A stretch of 64,000 nt of DNA from Ahrensia sp. (GCA_028817895.1 JAPPOQ010000011.1:1-64000), one strand, 5' to 3'; counted from the first letter of the stretch, positions 8,752 to 17,649 are shown. Notes: generated by a model from the sequence alone, not told the origin. Made by a program: numbers and translations.

Positions 8752-9624
8752 ATGTTGAAAACGATCGGCGTCATCGGTGCGGGGCAGATGGGATCAGGCA
8801 TTGCTCATGTCTGCGCCCTCGCAGGTCTTGACGTGCTCATCCATGACGTCGCTCCTTCAGCAATCGAATCCGGTCTGGCGACGATTTCGGGCAATATGGC
8901 GCGCCAGGTCGGCTCGCAACGCATCACCGAAGATGAGCGTCATGCTGCGCTCAAGCGGTTGACGGCTGCCGAAGATCTCGACGCGCTCGCCAAGGCCGAT
9001 TTCATCATTGAAGCGGCCACTGAACGCGAAGAGGTCAAGCAGGCGATTTACAAGGATCTGTGCCCCCGCCTGTCGTCCCACGCGATTCTCGCCACCAACA
9101 CATCGTCGATTTCCATCACCCGTCTGGCCGCGGCGACGGATCGGCCTGAGAAGTTTCTCGGTGTTCATTTCATGAATCCGGTGCCGGTGATGCAGCTCGT
9201 AGAATTGGTGCGTGGCATAGCAACCGATGAGGAAACCTTCAGCGCCGCCAGAAATCTGTGCGATCTGCTTGGCAAGGAAATTTCGGTTTCTGAGGATTTT
9301 CCCGCCTTCATCGTCAATCGCGTGCTGATCCCCATGATCAACGAGGCGATTTACGTGCTTTATGAGGGCGTGGGCTCCGTATCCGCCATCGACAAGGCGA
9401 TGAAGCTCGGCGCCAACCACCCGATGGGCCCGCTGCAACTGGCTGACTTCATCGGCCTCGACACCTGTCTGGCGATCATGCAGGTGCTCTATGATGGTCT
9501 GGCCGACAGCAAATATCGACCCTGCCCATTGCTGGTCAAATATGTTGAGGCCGGTTGGCTTGGCCGCAAGACGGGCAAGGGCTTTTACGACTATTCCGGC
9601 GACGAGCCGGTCGCGACACGCTGA
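8752..9624 (+). CDS. hbdA: 3-Hydroxybutyryl-CoA dehydrogenase
   Basis: NAD(P)-dependent enzyme (290 aa) that oxidises (S)-3-hydroxybutyryl-CoA to acetoacetyl-CoA or runs in reverse, in fatty acid, butyrate or PHB metabolism. The N-terminal Rossmann motif [15 protein letters not shown], the catalytic region [15 protein letters not shown] and the C-terminal [20 protein letters not shown] are all intact. The family start [11 protein letters not shown] fixes the start at 8752; an in-frame ATG at 8707 would add 15 residues and overlap the longest form of the divergent gene. It belongs functionally with etfBA, from which one foreign-looking gene separates it. Confidence 0.96.
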   Translation: MLKTIGVIGAGQMGSGIAHVCALAGLDVLIHDVAPSAIESGLATISGNMARQVGSQRITEDERHAALKRLTAAEDLDALAKADFIIEAATEREEVKQAIYKDLCPRLSSHAILATNTSSISITRLAAATDRPEKFLGVHFMNPVPVMQLVELVRGIATDEETFSAARNLCDLLGKEISVSEDFPAFIVNRVLIPMINEAIYVLYEGVGSVSAIDKAMKLGANHPMGPLQLADFIGLDTCLAIMQVLYDGLADSKYRPCPLLVKYVEAGWLGRKTGKGFYDYSGDEPVATR

Positions 9625-9651
9625 TCGTACCGGCTCGCACGCGGTTTAGCC

Positions 9652-10041
9652 TCACTCATAGCTCACCACTTCGACCTCAATTCCATCGTCTCCGTCGAAA
9701 TAGAAGCGTTTACCGGGTTCGTAGTCGGCATGGCTTCGCGGTTCGTATCCGGCCTGCTTGACCCGCTCTTCCGCCTCAGCGATGTCGCCAACGACCACGC
9801 CGATATGATTGAGCGCGCCGTGCTGCTCATAATTGTTGCCGCTCGGCGCCTCGGACCCGGCATTGGGTGAGTAGAGCGCAACATAGCCATCCTCCGTTCC
9901 CACATGCACTGTGCGGCCAATCCCGTTCATCGCGGCGCCCTGCCAGCGAATGTGCCAATCGAACATGTCGCAAAGGGTTTGCGCTGTCTTTTCCGCATTG
10001 CTCACCGTGATGTTGACGTGTTCCAGAAGTGCCTTGCTCAT
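9652..10041 (-). CDS. VOC (glyoxalase/bleomycin-resistance fold) protein, predicted SoxR target
   Basis: Small metalloenzyme-fold protein of 129 aa with two beta-alpha-beta-beta-beta modules: LLEHVNITVSNAEKTAQTLCDMF and LNHIGVVVGDIAEAEERVKQAG. Putative metal ligands are the His of HVNITV, the His of LNHIGV and the late Glu of GIEVEVVSYE. Substrate is unknown. The start at 10041 has a GAGGAGA ribosome site; the longer in-frame start at 10056 does not. The gene faces soxR, and its promoter contains the SoxR box with the 19-base spacing described under 10078-10108, so induction by redox-cycling stress is predicted. Confidence 0.88.
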   Translation of the reverse strand: MSKALLEHVNITVSNAEKTAQTLCDMFDWHIRWQGAAMNGIGRTVHVGTEDGYVALYSPNAGSEAPSGNNYEQHGALNHIGVVVGDIAEAEERVKQAGYEPRSHADYEPGKRFYFDGDDGIEVEVVSYE

Positions 10042-10077
10042 CGATTGTCTCCTCATCTTTTTTTGATCGATTGCCAG

Positions 10078-10108
10078 ACCCTAATTCCTCAACTTAAGTT
10101 GAGGTCAA
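10078..10108 (-). promoter_or_regulatory. SoxR-type promoter of the VOC gene, with SoxR box 10087-10104
   Basis: On the minus strand a -35 element TTGACC (10103-10108) and a -10 element TAGGGT (10078-10083) are 19 bases apart, the overlong spacing typical of MerR-family promoters. The perfect 18-base palindrome CCTCAACTTAAGTTGAGG (10087-10104) fills the spacer and closely matches the known SoxR box CCTCAAGTTAACTTGAGG. The reading that SoxR activates the VOC gene is inference. Confidence 0.85.
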
Positions 10109-10134
10109 GCGAAAAATTGTGGGAGATTTCAGCG

Positions 10135-10614
10135 ATGAGTTCGGCAGTGATGAAGCCAGGCCTTTCCATAGGCGATGTTGCGGACCGAACTGGACTTTCG
10201 GTCTCCGCCATCCGCTTCTATGAGGACCGGGGGCTTGTCCGGCCGGACCGCAATGCGGGAGGCCAAAGGCGTTTTGAGCGCTCTGATATCCGCCGCCTTT
10301 CCTTTGTACAAATCGCACAACAGCTGGGTTTTTCCATCGAGCAGATTGGCAGTGTTCTTCAGGGTCTGCCGAAGGGGCGCACGCCGACCAAGCGGGACTG
10401 GAGTCGCATCAGCAAGACCTTTCGTCAGGACCTTGACGACCGCATTGCCATGCTGGAGCGCCTGCGCGACAGGCTGGATGGCTGTATCGGCTGCGGATGC
10501 CTCTCCCTTGAAAGTTGCGCTCTTTACAACCCCGCCGACAGGGCCGCTTTGAAGGGCAAAGGTGCCCGCTTTGTCATCAGCGACGAGTCTTCCCGACGCG
10601 ATGGCCGATCATAG
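10135..10614 (+). CDS. soxR: Redox-sensitive transcriptional activator SoxR
   Basis: MerR-family regulator (159 aa) carrying a [2Fe-2S] cluster that activates transcription when oxidised. Residues 8-75 form the winged-helix DNA-binding domain (LSIGDVADRTGLSVSAIRFYEDRGLVRP), then a dimerisation helix. The cluster motif C-X2-C-X-C-X5-C is complete at Cys117, Cys120, Cys122 and Cys128 (CIGCGCLSLESC). The start at 10135 has a GGGAG site. It is divergent from the VOC gene with the SoxR box between them. There is no soxS nearby, as usual outside enteric bacteria, where SoxR controls its targets directly. Confidence 0.97.
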   Translation: MSSAVMKPGLSIGDVADRTGLSVSAIRFYEDRGLVRPDRNAGGQRRFERSDIRRLSFVQIAQQLGFSIEQIGSVLQGLPKGRTPTKRDWSRISKTFRQDLDDRIAMLERLRDRLDGCIGCGCLSLESCALYNPADRAALKGKGARFVISDESSRRDGRS

Positions 10615-10714
10615 ATCGAGTGTCTCGGCTGTGAAGAAAGTCACACGTCGAAATCGGATTCGCTGCTAGTGCGTCGCGTTCAAGTCCAATTGGGGGGACA
10701 GGAGCGCAGCACCT

Positions 10715-11206
10715 ATGAATATCGAAATCCAGCAACCGCAGCCGTTCGATCTCGTTTCGAGCGATATTCTCATTGCGGGCAACGCTGTTGGCTTTGAAGG
10801 CCAACTCTCTATCAACATCACGGAAGGCCATGCGGAAGCGAACGGCACCGCCACGGTTGGCGCCACATCCGTCAGACAATTTCAGACCAGCATTGATGTC
10901 CCACCCGGCACCCCGTTCCAACTCACCCGACTGTTTCTCACATTGGCTGACGACACGGGCGGCGAGGATGGAGTGACCCCGCCACAGGTTACTGTTCCCA
11001 TACTGTATGGGCCAATGATTCTGCCCGGCTATACGGGTTACTGGAACCACGTCGTGGAAGCGGGCGACACATTGACCGCCATTTCAAAGCGCTATTTCGG
11101 GGATGCCAGCAAGGTGTCTGTGATCCAGCAGGCCAATCAGCACATCGTGCCTGACGCCAATCTCATCTTTGTTGATCAGGTGCTGCGCATTCCAAGAAAC
11201 GACTGA
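10715..11206 (+). CDS. Gmad2-like domain plus C-terminal LysM protein
   Basis: Protein of 163 aa. Residues 1-95 resemble the immunoglobulin-like Gmad2 domain found in spore germination proteins and in many other bacteria (VSSDILIAGNAVGFEGQLSINITEG, then FQTSIDVPPGTPFQLTRLFL). Residues 108-160 are a LysM domain (HVVEAGDTLTAISKRYFGDASKVSVIQQAN through VDQVLRIP), which binds peptidoglycan. No signal peptide or lipobox is visible at this start, and no better upstream start is open. It could be exported by a non-classical route or act in the cytoplasm. It follows soxR by 100 bases but has its own spacer. Confidence 0.8.
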   Translation: MNIEIQQPQPFDLVSSDILIAGNAVGFEGQLSINITEGHAEANGTATVGATSVRQFQTSIDVPPGTPFQLTRLFLTLADDTGGEDGVTPPQVTVPILYGPMILPGYTGYWNHVVEAGDTLTAISKRYFGDASKVSVIQQANQHIVPDANLIFVDQVLRIPRND

Positions 11207-11221
11207 CGGCCGCACTCCAGC

Positions 11222-11893
11222 CTACAAGGCGGCGCGGATGAGCGCCTTGGCGTCTTCACTTTCCCAGGCAGCCGGGCCGCTGAGCGACCCAAGCACGCAT
11301 CCGCGCTCGTCAATCAACAAAGTGGCAGGAAGCCCGAAGGCAACGCCTTCGGGTTTCAACGCGTTGAGCAGACCCATCTCCGGGTCGTGAAAGAACCGCA
11401 ATCCGTCCAGCTCGATCTCCTGGTAGAAAGCTTTTGGCTTATCGGCTTCGCCCAGATCGAGGCTGACAGGCACGACTTCGAAATCGTCGCCACCTTCTTC
11501 CTCGTTAAGCGCCTCAAGCGCGGGCATTTCGGCTCGGCAAGGCGCGCACCATGTCGCCCACAGATTGAGCAGAACTGTTCGACCCGACCAGTCGGCCAGA
11601 GCGATCCGCTCGCCCTGCGCGTTGTTGAACGACAGTTCGGAGACGGAAAGACCGCGATCAAGCGGCACGAATGCGGCAACCTGCCCCTGAGCGGCAGCGT
11701 ACAGCTTCGCGCGCATGGTCTCGTCCACCGGGCACTGGGCGGAAACGGTTGAGGTGTCGTCAAGATTGCCAACACTGCCGGAAAAGGCGTAAATCCCGAA
11801 CAGAAGACCAGCTGTGAGCGCAGCGCCCGCAGCCACAGCGACCATGGGCGCGACACGGGATCCTTTCGTCTTTGGCGACTGATCTTCACTCAT
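11222..11893 (-). CDS. tlpA: TlpA-like membrane-anchored thiol-disulfide protein
   Basis: Thioredoxin-fold protein of 223 aa, anchored by one N-terminal membrane helix (about residues 15-38) with the catalytic domain in the periplasm. The active site is WATWCAPC, Cys116 and Cys119. The cis-Pro loop [10 protein letters not shown] is present, as is the AhpC/TSA-Redoxin core. TlpA-type proteins reduce disulfides for cytochrome c oxidase maturation. A further Cys (QCPVDET, Cys54) lies just after the anchor, and another near the C-terminus (ERGCVLG). The gene is divergent from argH with only 32 bases between starts, an arrangement common in rhizobia and their relatives. Confidence 0.92.
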   Translation of the reverse strand: MSEDQSPKTKGSRVAPMVAVAAGAALTAGLLFGIYAFSGSVGNLDDTSTVSAQCPVDETMRAKLYAAAQGQVAAFVPLDRGLSVSELSFNNAQGERIALADWSGRTVLLNLWATWCAPCRAEMPALEALNEEEGGDDFEVVPVSLDLGEADKPKAFYQEIELDGLRFFHDPEMGLLNALKPEGVAFGLPATLLIDERGCVLGSLSGPAAWESEDAKALIRAAL

Positions 11894-11925
11894 GCTGTGC
11901 CCCTTTCAATTCAAGGCATTCCTTC

Positions 11926-13317
11926 ATGACGCATGATGACAAAAGCAACCTGATGTGGGGTGGACGGTTTTCGGCCGGTCCCGACGCCATCATGGAGGAA
12001 ATCAACGCTTCCATACCCTTTGACCGCAAGCTTTACGCTGAAGATATAGAAGGCTCACGCGCCCATGCGCAGATGTTGCATGATCAGGGCATTCTGTCAT
12101 CTGACGATCACGCGAGCATTGATGCCGGGCTGCGTGACATATTGACAGAGATTGAGCGTGGTGACTTCGCCTTTTCACGCAAGCTGGAAGACATTCACAT
12201 GAATGTCGAAGCGCGGCTGAACGACCTTATCGGCCCGGCTGCGGGGCGGCTGCACACTGCCCGTTCACGCAACGATCAGGTTGCGCTGGATTTCAGGCTC
12301 TGGGTGCGGGCGCGATGCGATGCCATGATCACAGACATAGCCCGCTTGATGCAGGTTTTTCTCGACAAGGCACAGGCGCATGCCGACACGGTGATGCCCG
12401 GCTTCACACATTTGCAAACGGCGCAGCCTGTGACCTTTGGGCATCACTGTCTTGCCTATGTGGAGATGCTCGCACGTGACCGTTCGCGTTTCGAAGATGC
12501 GCGGGAGCGCATGAATGAAAATCCGCTCGGTGCCGCGGCTCTGGCCGGTACGGGATTCGACATCGACAGGCACGCCACAGCGGCAGCGCTCGGTTTTCGC
12601 GAGCCCACGCGCAATTCGCTTGACACTGTGTCTGATCGCGATTTTGCGCTCGAATTTCTGTCAGCTTGCGCAATCTGCGCGACCCATCTTTCGCGGCTGG
12701 CTGAGGAAATCGTTATCTGGTCGACTCCGCAGTTTGATTTCGTGCGCTTGTCGGACAAGTTTTCCACCGGCTCTTCGATCATGCCGCAAAAGAAGAACCC
12801 GGATGCGGCGGAATTGATACGTGGCAAGGTTGGGCGCATCTCCGGCTCGCTGGTCGGCCTGTTGACCGTCATGAAAGGCCTGCCGCTCAGCTATTCCAAG
12901 GACATGCAGGAAGACAAGGAAGGTGTGTTTGACGCGGCTGAAACGCTGGAACTGTGCCTGGCGGCAATGATCGGCATGATCGGTGATCTTCATGTCAATG
13001 AGCAGGCAATGCGCGCTGCCGCCGGTTCTGGCTATTCCACCGCAACTGATCTTGCCGACTGGCTGGTGCGCGAAGCGGGTCTGCCCTTTCGACAGGCCCA
13101 TCACATCACCGGACGCGTTGTTGCGTTGGCCGAAGAGCAAGGATGTGAACTTGCTGATCTCGATCTCGCCGATCTGCAACAGATCGATGAAAGCATCACG
13201 GAGGCGGTCTATGATGTCCTGTCCGTGGATGCTTCCGTCGCCAGCCGCACCAGCTATGGCGGCACGTCTCCGGCTAATGTTCGCGAACAGATCGACTATT
13301 GGCGCGAGCGTTTGTAA
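11926..13317 (+). CDS. argH: Argininosuccinate lyase
   Basis: Last enzyme of arginine synthesis (463 aa): it splits argininosuccinate into arginine and fumarate. The fumarase/aspartase superfamily signature [12 protein letters not shown] is intact, as are [27 protein letters not shown] and TPGFTHLQ-like [18 protein letters not shown]. The start at 11926 ([16 protein letters not shown]) fits the family; an upstream in-frame ATG at 11872 would overlap the divergent tlpA gene. In relatives, argH is usually followed by a small lipoprotein gene and lysA; here a mobile-type repeat and L,D-transpeptidases follow. Confidence 0.97.
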   Translation: MTHDDKSNLMWGGRFSAGPDAIMEEINASIPFDRKLYAEDIEGSRAHAQMLHDQGILSSDDHASIDAGLRDILTEIERGDFAFSRKLEDIHMNVEARLNDLIGPAAGRLHTARSRNDQVALDFRLWVRARCDAMITDIARLMQVFLDKAQAHADTVMPGFTHLQTAQPVTFGHHCLAYVEMLARDRSRFEDARERMNENPLGAAALAGTGFDIDRHATAAALGFREPTRNSLDTVSDRDFALEFLSACAICATHLSRLAEEIVIWSTPQFDFVRLSDKFSTGSSIMPQKKNPDAAELIRGKVGRISGSLVGLLTVMKGLPLSYSKDMQEDKEGVFDAAETLELCLAAMIGMIGDLHVNEQAMRAAAGSGYSTATDLADWLVREAGLPFRQAHHITGRVVALAEEQGCELADLDLADLQQIDESITEAVYDVLSVDASVASRTSYGGTSPANVREQIDYWRERL

Positions 13318-13332
13318 CGCGGCCAGTCGTAG

Positions 13333-13646
13333 CTAGAGCAAATCTCGCCCCGATTGAATCGTTTGAGCGCAGTGAATTTGTGGCCTGACGAGGCGCGTGC
13401 GACGCCGTGGTGCGGGCACCACAAGTTCGTGCGCAACACGGTCAAGGGCGCAAAGGACCAAGTTCAAACGATTGCAAATTACTCTTCATTTTCATTGCCT
13501 TGCACACCATTTGCTTGGGTGTCTTTTACGCTCTGGCGGCGTCGAAATCCTCGCGCGATGCTCAGCATCGCTCTGCGGTGTTCTCCTTGCCAGATCGAAA
13601 AACTCATCCCATCAAACTGCTCCAATCTGGGCGAGACTTGCTCTAG
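13333..13646. mobile_element. MITE-like nonautonomous element, 314 bp, imperfect terminal inverted repeats
   Basis: The left end reads CTAGAGCAAATCTCGCCCCG and the reverse complement of the right end reads CTAGAGCAAGTCTCGCCCAG. Similarity of the ends continues to about 35 bases (GATTG, then GTTTGA). The right 113 bases recur at window positions 1-112. Inside are two strong hairpins, GTGGTGC/GCACCAC and GCGATGC(T)/(A)GCATCGC. No credible gene lies in it. The CTAG at both ends may be a target duplication, as for some IS5/IS630-type elements. The parent transposase is not in the window. Confidence 0.75.
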
Positions 13647-13729
13647 GCAGGTCGATTCAAGCCCTCATTTCACGAAAATGTGTAGCGTTTGGTAACGCGT
13701 CACTAGCCCTTCCATGGTAGGCCTTTTCT

Positions 13730-14110
13730 ATGTCGCGCGTCATCGTCCTGTGTGTGGTTGCCCTGATGCTGCTCGTCACCACGGGTGGGCACAAAGCTAT
13801 TTCGGAGCTCTTCGCATCGACGACGCCGGAAACCGCGATATCATCACAAGCATCGCTACAGATGTCGGGCGAGATATGCTGCGCCAGCTCAAGCGTATTG
13901 AACGACAGCGAGACTGACCAAGGTGAGCTTGGCCAAGATGATGTGAGTGACCATCAGGTTTCTGCCTGTAATTTGCCAACCGTCGTTTTGGCCGGAGCGG
14001 AGCCGATCCACTCTCCTGACGCCAAACAGAACAGTTGGGCCGACATTGGCAGCCAGATCCCGCACGGATGGTATGGCGACCCCGGCGAGCAACCTCCGAA
14101 GCTCGCGTGA
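13730..14110 (+). CDS. Hypothetical small secreted protein
   Basis: Open frame of 126 codons that I do not recognise. The first 20 residues are a plausible signal peptide or membrane anchor (VIVLCVVALMLLV). The rest is hydrophilic with three cysteines (two adjacent in ICCASS, one in VSACNLP) and a C-terminal Trp/Pro/Gly-rich tail. It lies between the repeat element and the L,D-transpeptidase pair. The minus strand is also open here, and no good ribosome site is seen, so coding is likely but not sure. Confidence 0.45.
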   Translation: MSRVIVLCVVALMLLVTTGGHKAISELFASTTPETAISSQASLQMSGEICCASSSVLNDSETDQGELGQDDVSDHQVSACNLPTVVLAGAEPIHSPDAKQNSWADIGSQIPHGWYGDPGEQPPKLA

Positions 14111-14182
14111 CGTTCGTCACCCAAGCGGTTCATGAAAGAACCGCTCCTTCTGCCTGTATCGAGTTTTCGGAGACACAATGTC

Positions 14183-14776
14183 ATGTTGAGCAGACGCTCT
14201 CTTCTTGCCGGTCTAGCCACGCTGGCTTCCGCAACTGCCCTTTCGAGCCAAACTCCGGCTCTGGCTCATCACACCAAAAAATGGCGCAACAGAAAGCGCT
14301 TCCGTCTTGCCAAGCGCTTCTACCCGCAATCGGTGCGCTATGTGAGCAACCACCGACGCGGTACCATCGTGGTCGATACGCGCAACCATTATCTCTACCT
14401 CATTCAAAGCCGCACACGGGCCCGCCGCTACGGTGTAGGCGTGGGTAAGGCGGGGCTGGCTTTCAAAGGCACTGCCCGTATTCGCCGTAAGGCCGTCTGG
14501 CCGAGCTGGACGCCGACCCAGAACATGATCCGACGCGAACCGGCCAAATATGCCAAATATGCTGGCGGCGTTCCCGGTGGTCCTGGGAACCCGTTGGGGT
14601 CCCGCGCGCTTTACTTGTACAAAGGAAAGCGGGACACCTATTTTCGCATTCATGGAACCACACAGCCAAGCTCTATCGGTCGCTCTGTCTCCAATGGGTG
14701 TATCAGGATGATCAACGCCCATGTTGAAGATCTATACGAGCGTGTGCCGCTCGGCACCCGTGTGGTGGTGATTTAG
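14183..14776 (+). CDS. L,D-transpeptidase (YkuD domain), first of a tandem pair
   Basis: Periplasmic enzyme (197 aa) that forms 3-3 crosslinks in peptidoglycan or joins proteins to it. A twin-arginine type signal (LSRRSLLAGLATLASATA) with cleavage after ALA near residue 28 precedes the YkuD domain. The catalytic motif HG-X14-S-X-G-C-I-R is complete, with His157 and nucleophile Cys173 (SVSNGCIRM). The start at 14183 is preferred over 14132 because it begins directly at the signal peptide and has a CGGAGA site. The second copy follows after 8 bases, so the two are very probably co-transcribed. Confidence 0.92.
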   Translation: MLSRRSLLAGLATLASATALSSQTPALAHHTKKWRNRKRFRLAKRFYPQSVRYVSNHRRGTIVVDTRNHYLYLIQSRTRARRYGVGVGKAGLAFKGTARIRRKAVWPSWTPTQNMIRREPAKYAKYAGGVPGGPGNPLGSRALYLYKGKRDTYFRIHGTTQPSSIGRSVSNGCIRMINAHVEDLYERVPLGTRVVVI

Positions 14777-14784
14777 GACAGACA

Positions 14785-15486
14785 ATGGACACCACCACTA
14801 CTGGTACCGCCCTGAGCCGCCGTCGTCTGCTCAGCGGGGCGGCGGCTTTTTCTGCGCTTGCCCTCACCGGCTGCGCTCAGCGCGACACACCGGCGCAATC
14901 GCGCATAGCATTGCGCCGGGCACAGCACCGGGCCTTTGCCAATTTTGAGCGCCTCTACGGCCCGATCACCACGGAAGAATACCCGCTTGAAGCTGTCAAT
15001 TTGAGGCAGGTCGATCCGCGGTTCTTCCGTCGTGAAGTGCGCAACACCACCGGCCACCCCCCCGGCACCATGCTGGTCGACACAAAGAACTTCTATCTTT
15101 ACTGGACGCAGAACGATGGCACCGCCATGCGCTATGGCGTCGGGCTTGGCCGTCAGGGCTTCGAGTGGAGCGGAAGGGGCAGGATTCAATACAAGCGCCA
15201 ATGGCCCAAATGGACACCGCCTTCCGAGATGATCGAGCGCGAACCGGAACTTGAAAAATGGAGCGCTGCCAATGGTGGCATGCCGCCGGGACCGGAAAAT
15301 CCGCTTGGCGCGCGAGCGCTTTACATTTTTCAGGATGGCCGCGACACGCTGTACCGCGTGCATGGCTCGCCGGAGGCATTCAGCATTGGTCGCGCCGTGT
15401 CCAGCGGCTGTGTGCGCCTACTCAATCACGACATCATCGATCTTTACGACCGCGTGACGCCTGGCGGCCCGATCATCGTTGTGTGA
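14785..15486 (+). CDS. L,D-transpeptidase (YkuD domain) lipoprotein, second of a tandem pair
   Basis: Paralogue of the gene just upstream (233 aa). The N-terminus combines a twin-arginine motif (LSRRRLLSGAAAF) with a lipobox ALTGC (Cys30), so the product is probably a Tat-exported lipoprotein. The YkuD catalytic residues are His193 (VHGSPEAFSIGR) and Cys209 (SSGCVRL). Shared blocks with the first copy include VDTKNFYLYW/VDTRNHYLYL and PGPENPLGARALY/PGGPGNPLGSRALY. The pair seems to be a local duplication that diverged in anchoring. Confidence 0.92.
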   Translation: MDTTTTGTALSRRRLLSGAAAFSALALTGCAQRDTPAQSRIALRRAQHRAFANFERLYGPITTEEYPLEAVNLRQVDPRFFRREVRNTTGHPPGTMLVDTKNFYLYWTQNDGTAMRYGVGLGRQGFEWSGRGRIQYKRQWPKWTPPSEMIEREPELEKWSAANGGMPPGPENPLGARALYIFQDGRDTLYRVHGSPEAFSIGRAVSSGCVRLLNHDIIDLYDRVTPGGPIIVV

Positions 15487-15655
15487 TGCGTTGGTCAATC
15501 ATTGGATCAGCAATCGAGCGGGTTCGCGGTTGGCAGATACGTCATTCGATGAACCGCAGTTGGTCGATTCTCGCCGTTGAATTGTGCTGACTGTCTTCTT
15601 GATTGAGCGCTGCAATACTGTAAGCAAAGCGTGACTTTCTCCGGGATTTTTAGAC

Positions 15656-16552
15656 ATGCGGAAACTCGACACCAGTACCGGCTTTGGCCGCTACACATTC
15701 TACGATTGCGAATTTTTTGGGATATTCGCACCAGATTCTGAAACGTTCAGACCGACAAACTGGGGCAAGAGGGCTTACTCGTCAGAGCAGTTTCATGTCG
15801 AACGTGCCAGCCGCAAAGTCACGCCGGAAACGGTAGCCGGATGGGGCATTCTGGAAGGTCTACTATCAGCATTTGACGACAGCGTGACCATATTGGACGT
15901 GGGCGGCTATATCGGAACTTTTTGCATTCCTACCGCGCTGTGCTGTGCTGAAAAAGGCATTGAGGTCAAGTCAATTCAGTCGTTCGAGCCTGGCCCGACG
16001 CATGAGTTGCTCAAAATCAATATCGATATCAACGAGTTGTCCGATCAGATTACCGTGCACCATGCTGCGATGTCCTCTTTTGACGGTTACACGAAATACC
16101 GGTTCAGAAGCGGCGGTTCAATTGGTGGAGCGGTCTTTGGCAATGATGACAGCGATACGATGGAGCGGATTGCTCCCTGCTTCACGATCGACGGATTCTG
16201 CAACGGTCTGGAAGATCAAGATGGGCCCATGCTTGTCAAGCTCGATACGCAAGGCCATGAAGGCAAAATTATGAACCGTGCCCGCAAGTTGATCTCTCAA
16301 AAAAGGGCGGTGTGGTTGATCGAGTTTATTGCCTGGACGGCACGTTCGGAAATTGATGACGGGCGCTTTGCAGATTTGCTGACCAATGAATTCTACGTGT
16401 TCGAAGAACACAAGGAAATTACATCAGAGACGATGGATGCCTTTATTGATGAAGTCGATGCTCGACCCCATCGCATGGCAGATCTCATCCTTATTCCGCG
16501 AGACGCACCGTTCACGCAGAAAATGCTGGCATCGATCAAAGAAGCGTCATGA
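15656..16552 (+). CDS. FkbM family methyltransferase
   Basis: SAM-dependent O-methyltransferase (298 aa), likely acting on a sugar or glycan precursor. The SAM site is ILDVGGYIGTFCIPTA, followed by the acidic SFEPGPTHELLKINIDINEL. The FkbM core continues with the late motif LVKLDTQGHEGKIMNRA, which is typical of the family (K-x-D-x-Q-G-x-E). It opens the glycan-modification stretch that runs to 23.7 kb. Its end overlaps the convergent methyltransferase gene by 6 bases. No signal peptide or membrane segment is present. Confidence 0.85.
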   Translation: MRKLDTSTGFGRYTFYDCEFFGIFAPDSETFRPTNWGKRAYSSEQFHVERASRKVTPETVAGWGILEGLLSAFDDSVTILDVGGYIGTFCIPTALCCAEKGIEVKSIQSFEPGPTHELLKINIDINELSDQITVHHAAMSSFDGYTKYRFRSGGSIGGAVFGNDDSDTMERIAPCFTIDGFCNGLEDQDGPMLVKLDTQGHEGKIMNRARKLISQKRAVWLIEFIAWTARSEIDDGRFADLLTNEFYVFEEHKEITSETMDAFIDEVDARPHRMADLILIPRDAPFTQKMLASIKEAS

Positions 16553-17551
16553 TGGACGCTTCTCCAGCAAGATGCCGGTTTGCCATCCATAGGCATTCGG
16601 TCTTGCGATTTTGACATCAAGCCAGCCGCTGATGCGTCTCAGCCAAGCTTCGCGATTGTACACCGATCTTTGCAGCCAGGGCGTCGAGCGGGTAACAAAC
16701 TGCACATAGTCCTGTGAGAGCATTCCCGTTGCGGCGTCGAGTTCGGCCACATGCTGATTGCTTGCCTGATCGGGTTGCAGCCGCTTAATCTCGGCCAGAG
16801 TGTTCTCATCCGATATGGTGATGTAAATGCGGCCGCCAGGACGGAGTATTCGACGCAGCTCGAGTAACCAAGCATCGTCCAATTCGCCGATATGGGTCCA
16901 CACCGAACCAGCAAAAATCAGGCCAAAATACCCATCCTCAAACGGCAGGTGAGGAACAGTCGAATTTGTGAAGAAATGAAACGGAGGAGACAGGTGCTCC
17001 TGCGCCCAGTGAATGCCGGACGAGTGGAGATCGACACCCCAAGCTTCCGCTTCTTTTGCCTCGTTCTCAAAATGCCGGAGAAGACGTCCGGCCGAACACC
17101 CAAATTCCAGTATTCGTTCGCCGGGTAACTCAAACTGATCATCGGCAAGAACCTTGCGCAGTGCACGCGTATCACTAAGCCCCATGGAGATGTAGAGATC
17201 GTCGTGCCACTTGCCGTCCTTGTAACCATAGTAGTGGCGCAAAGGAGTTGGCGGGATGCGTTCCGCAAGAGGTTTTTCCAGTTCCTCCGGCTCGGCCTGA
17301 TAGACCACGTATCCGCCGGCTGTTCGTTCTTCCGGGTAATAAATGCCGACAACATTTCCGGCACTCATAATGTTGCTCTCAAGACGCCTGATGAATTCGG
17401 GCTCCGCCTCATCCTTCCAACGATTGTTGCCTCTTCTCAGGCGAACGTTCTCTGCTTCTTTGTCTCGCATTTTCGGGTCCTCAGTCACTTGACCAGATTT
17501 TGAAAGGAGCTGTTCTGCGCGTCTTCGAAAGCCGCGAACCAAGCCAGGCAT
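16547..17551 (-). CDS. Class I SAM-dependent methyltransferase (Methyltransf_11/25 type)
   Basis: Cytoplasmic methyltransferase of 334 aa. SAM motif I is ILEFGCSAGRLLRHF, with the acidic residue of motif II in WGVDLHSSGIHWAQ and motif IV/post region FEDGYFGLIFAGSVWTHI followed by LRRILRPGGRIYITI. The N-terminal 120 residues are not a known domain. An in-frame GTG at 17629 would add 26 residues; ATG 17551 was preferred, though neither has a strong ribosome site. Target unknown; glycan or lipid head group is plausible from the neighbours. Confidence 0.82.
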   Translation of the reverse strand: MPGLVRGFRRRAEQLLSKSGQVTEDPKMRDKEAENVRLRRGNNRWKDEAEPEFIRRLESNIMSAGNVVGIYYPEERTAGGYVVYQAEPEELEKPLAERIPPTPLRHYYGYKDGKWHDDLYISMGLSDTRALRKVLADDQFELPGERILEFGCSAGRLLRHFENEAKEAEAWGVDLHSSGIHWAQEHLSPPFHFFTNSTVPHLPFEDGYFGLIFAGSVWTHIGELDDAWLLELRRILRPGGRIYITISDENTLAEIKRLQPDQASNQHVAELDAATGMLSQDYVQFVTRSTPWLQRSVYNREAWLRRISGWLDVKIARPNAYGWQTGILLEKRPS

Positions 17552-17649
17552 CGGGTATACTCGTTGAAAAACAGCTACAACAATAACAACATTTTTCGCC
17601 GTGCAGCGCGCAAGTTCGGAGTTCCGCACAGCGAATAGGCTTTGGCTAT

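Noticed and set aside
13333-13646. Reading the repeat as an insertion sequence with a transposase
   Set aside because: At 314 bp it is far too short and no transposase motif is visible.
13354-13720. Several open frames of 80-113 codons inside the MITE-like element
   Set aside because: They overlap in all three frames, contain no domain, and the element has the structure of a nonautonomous repeat.
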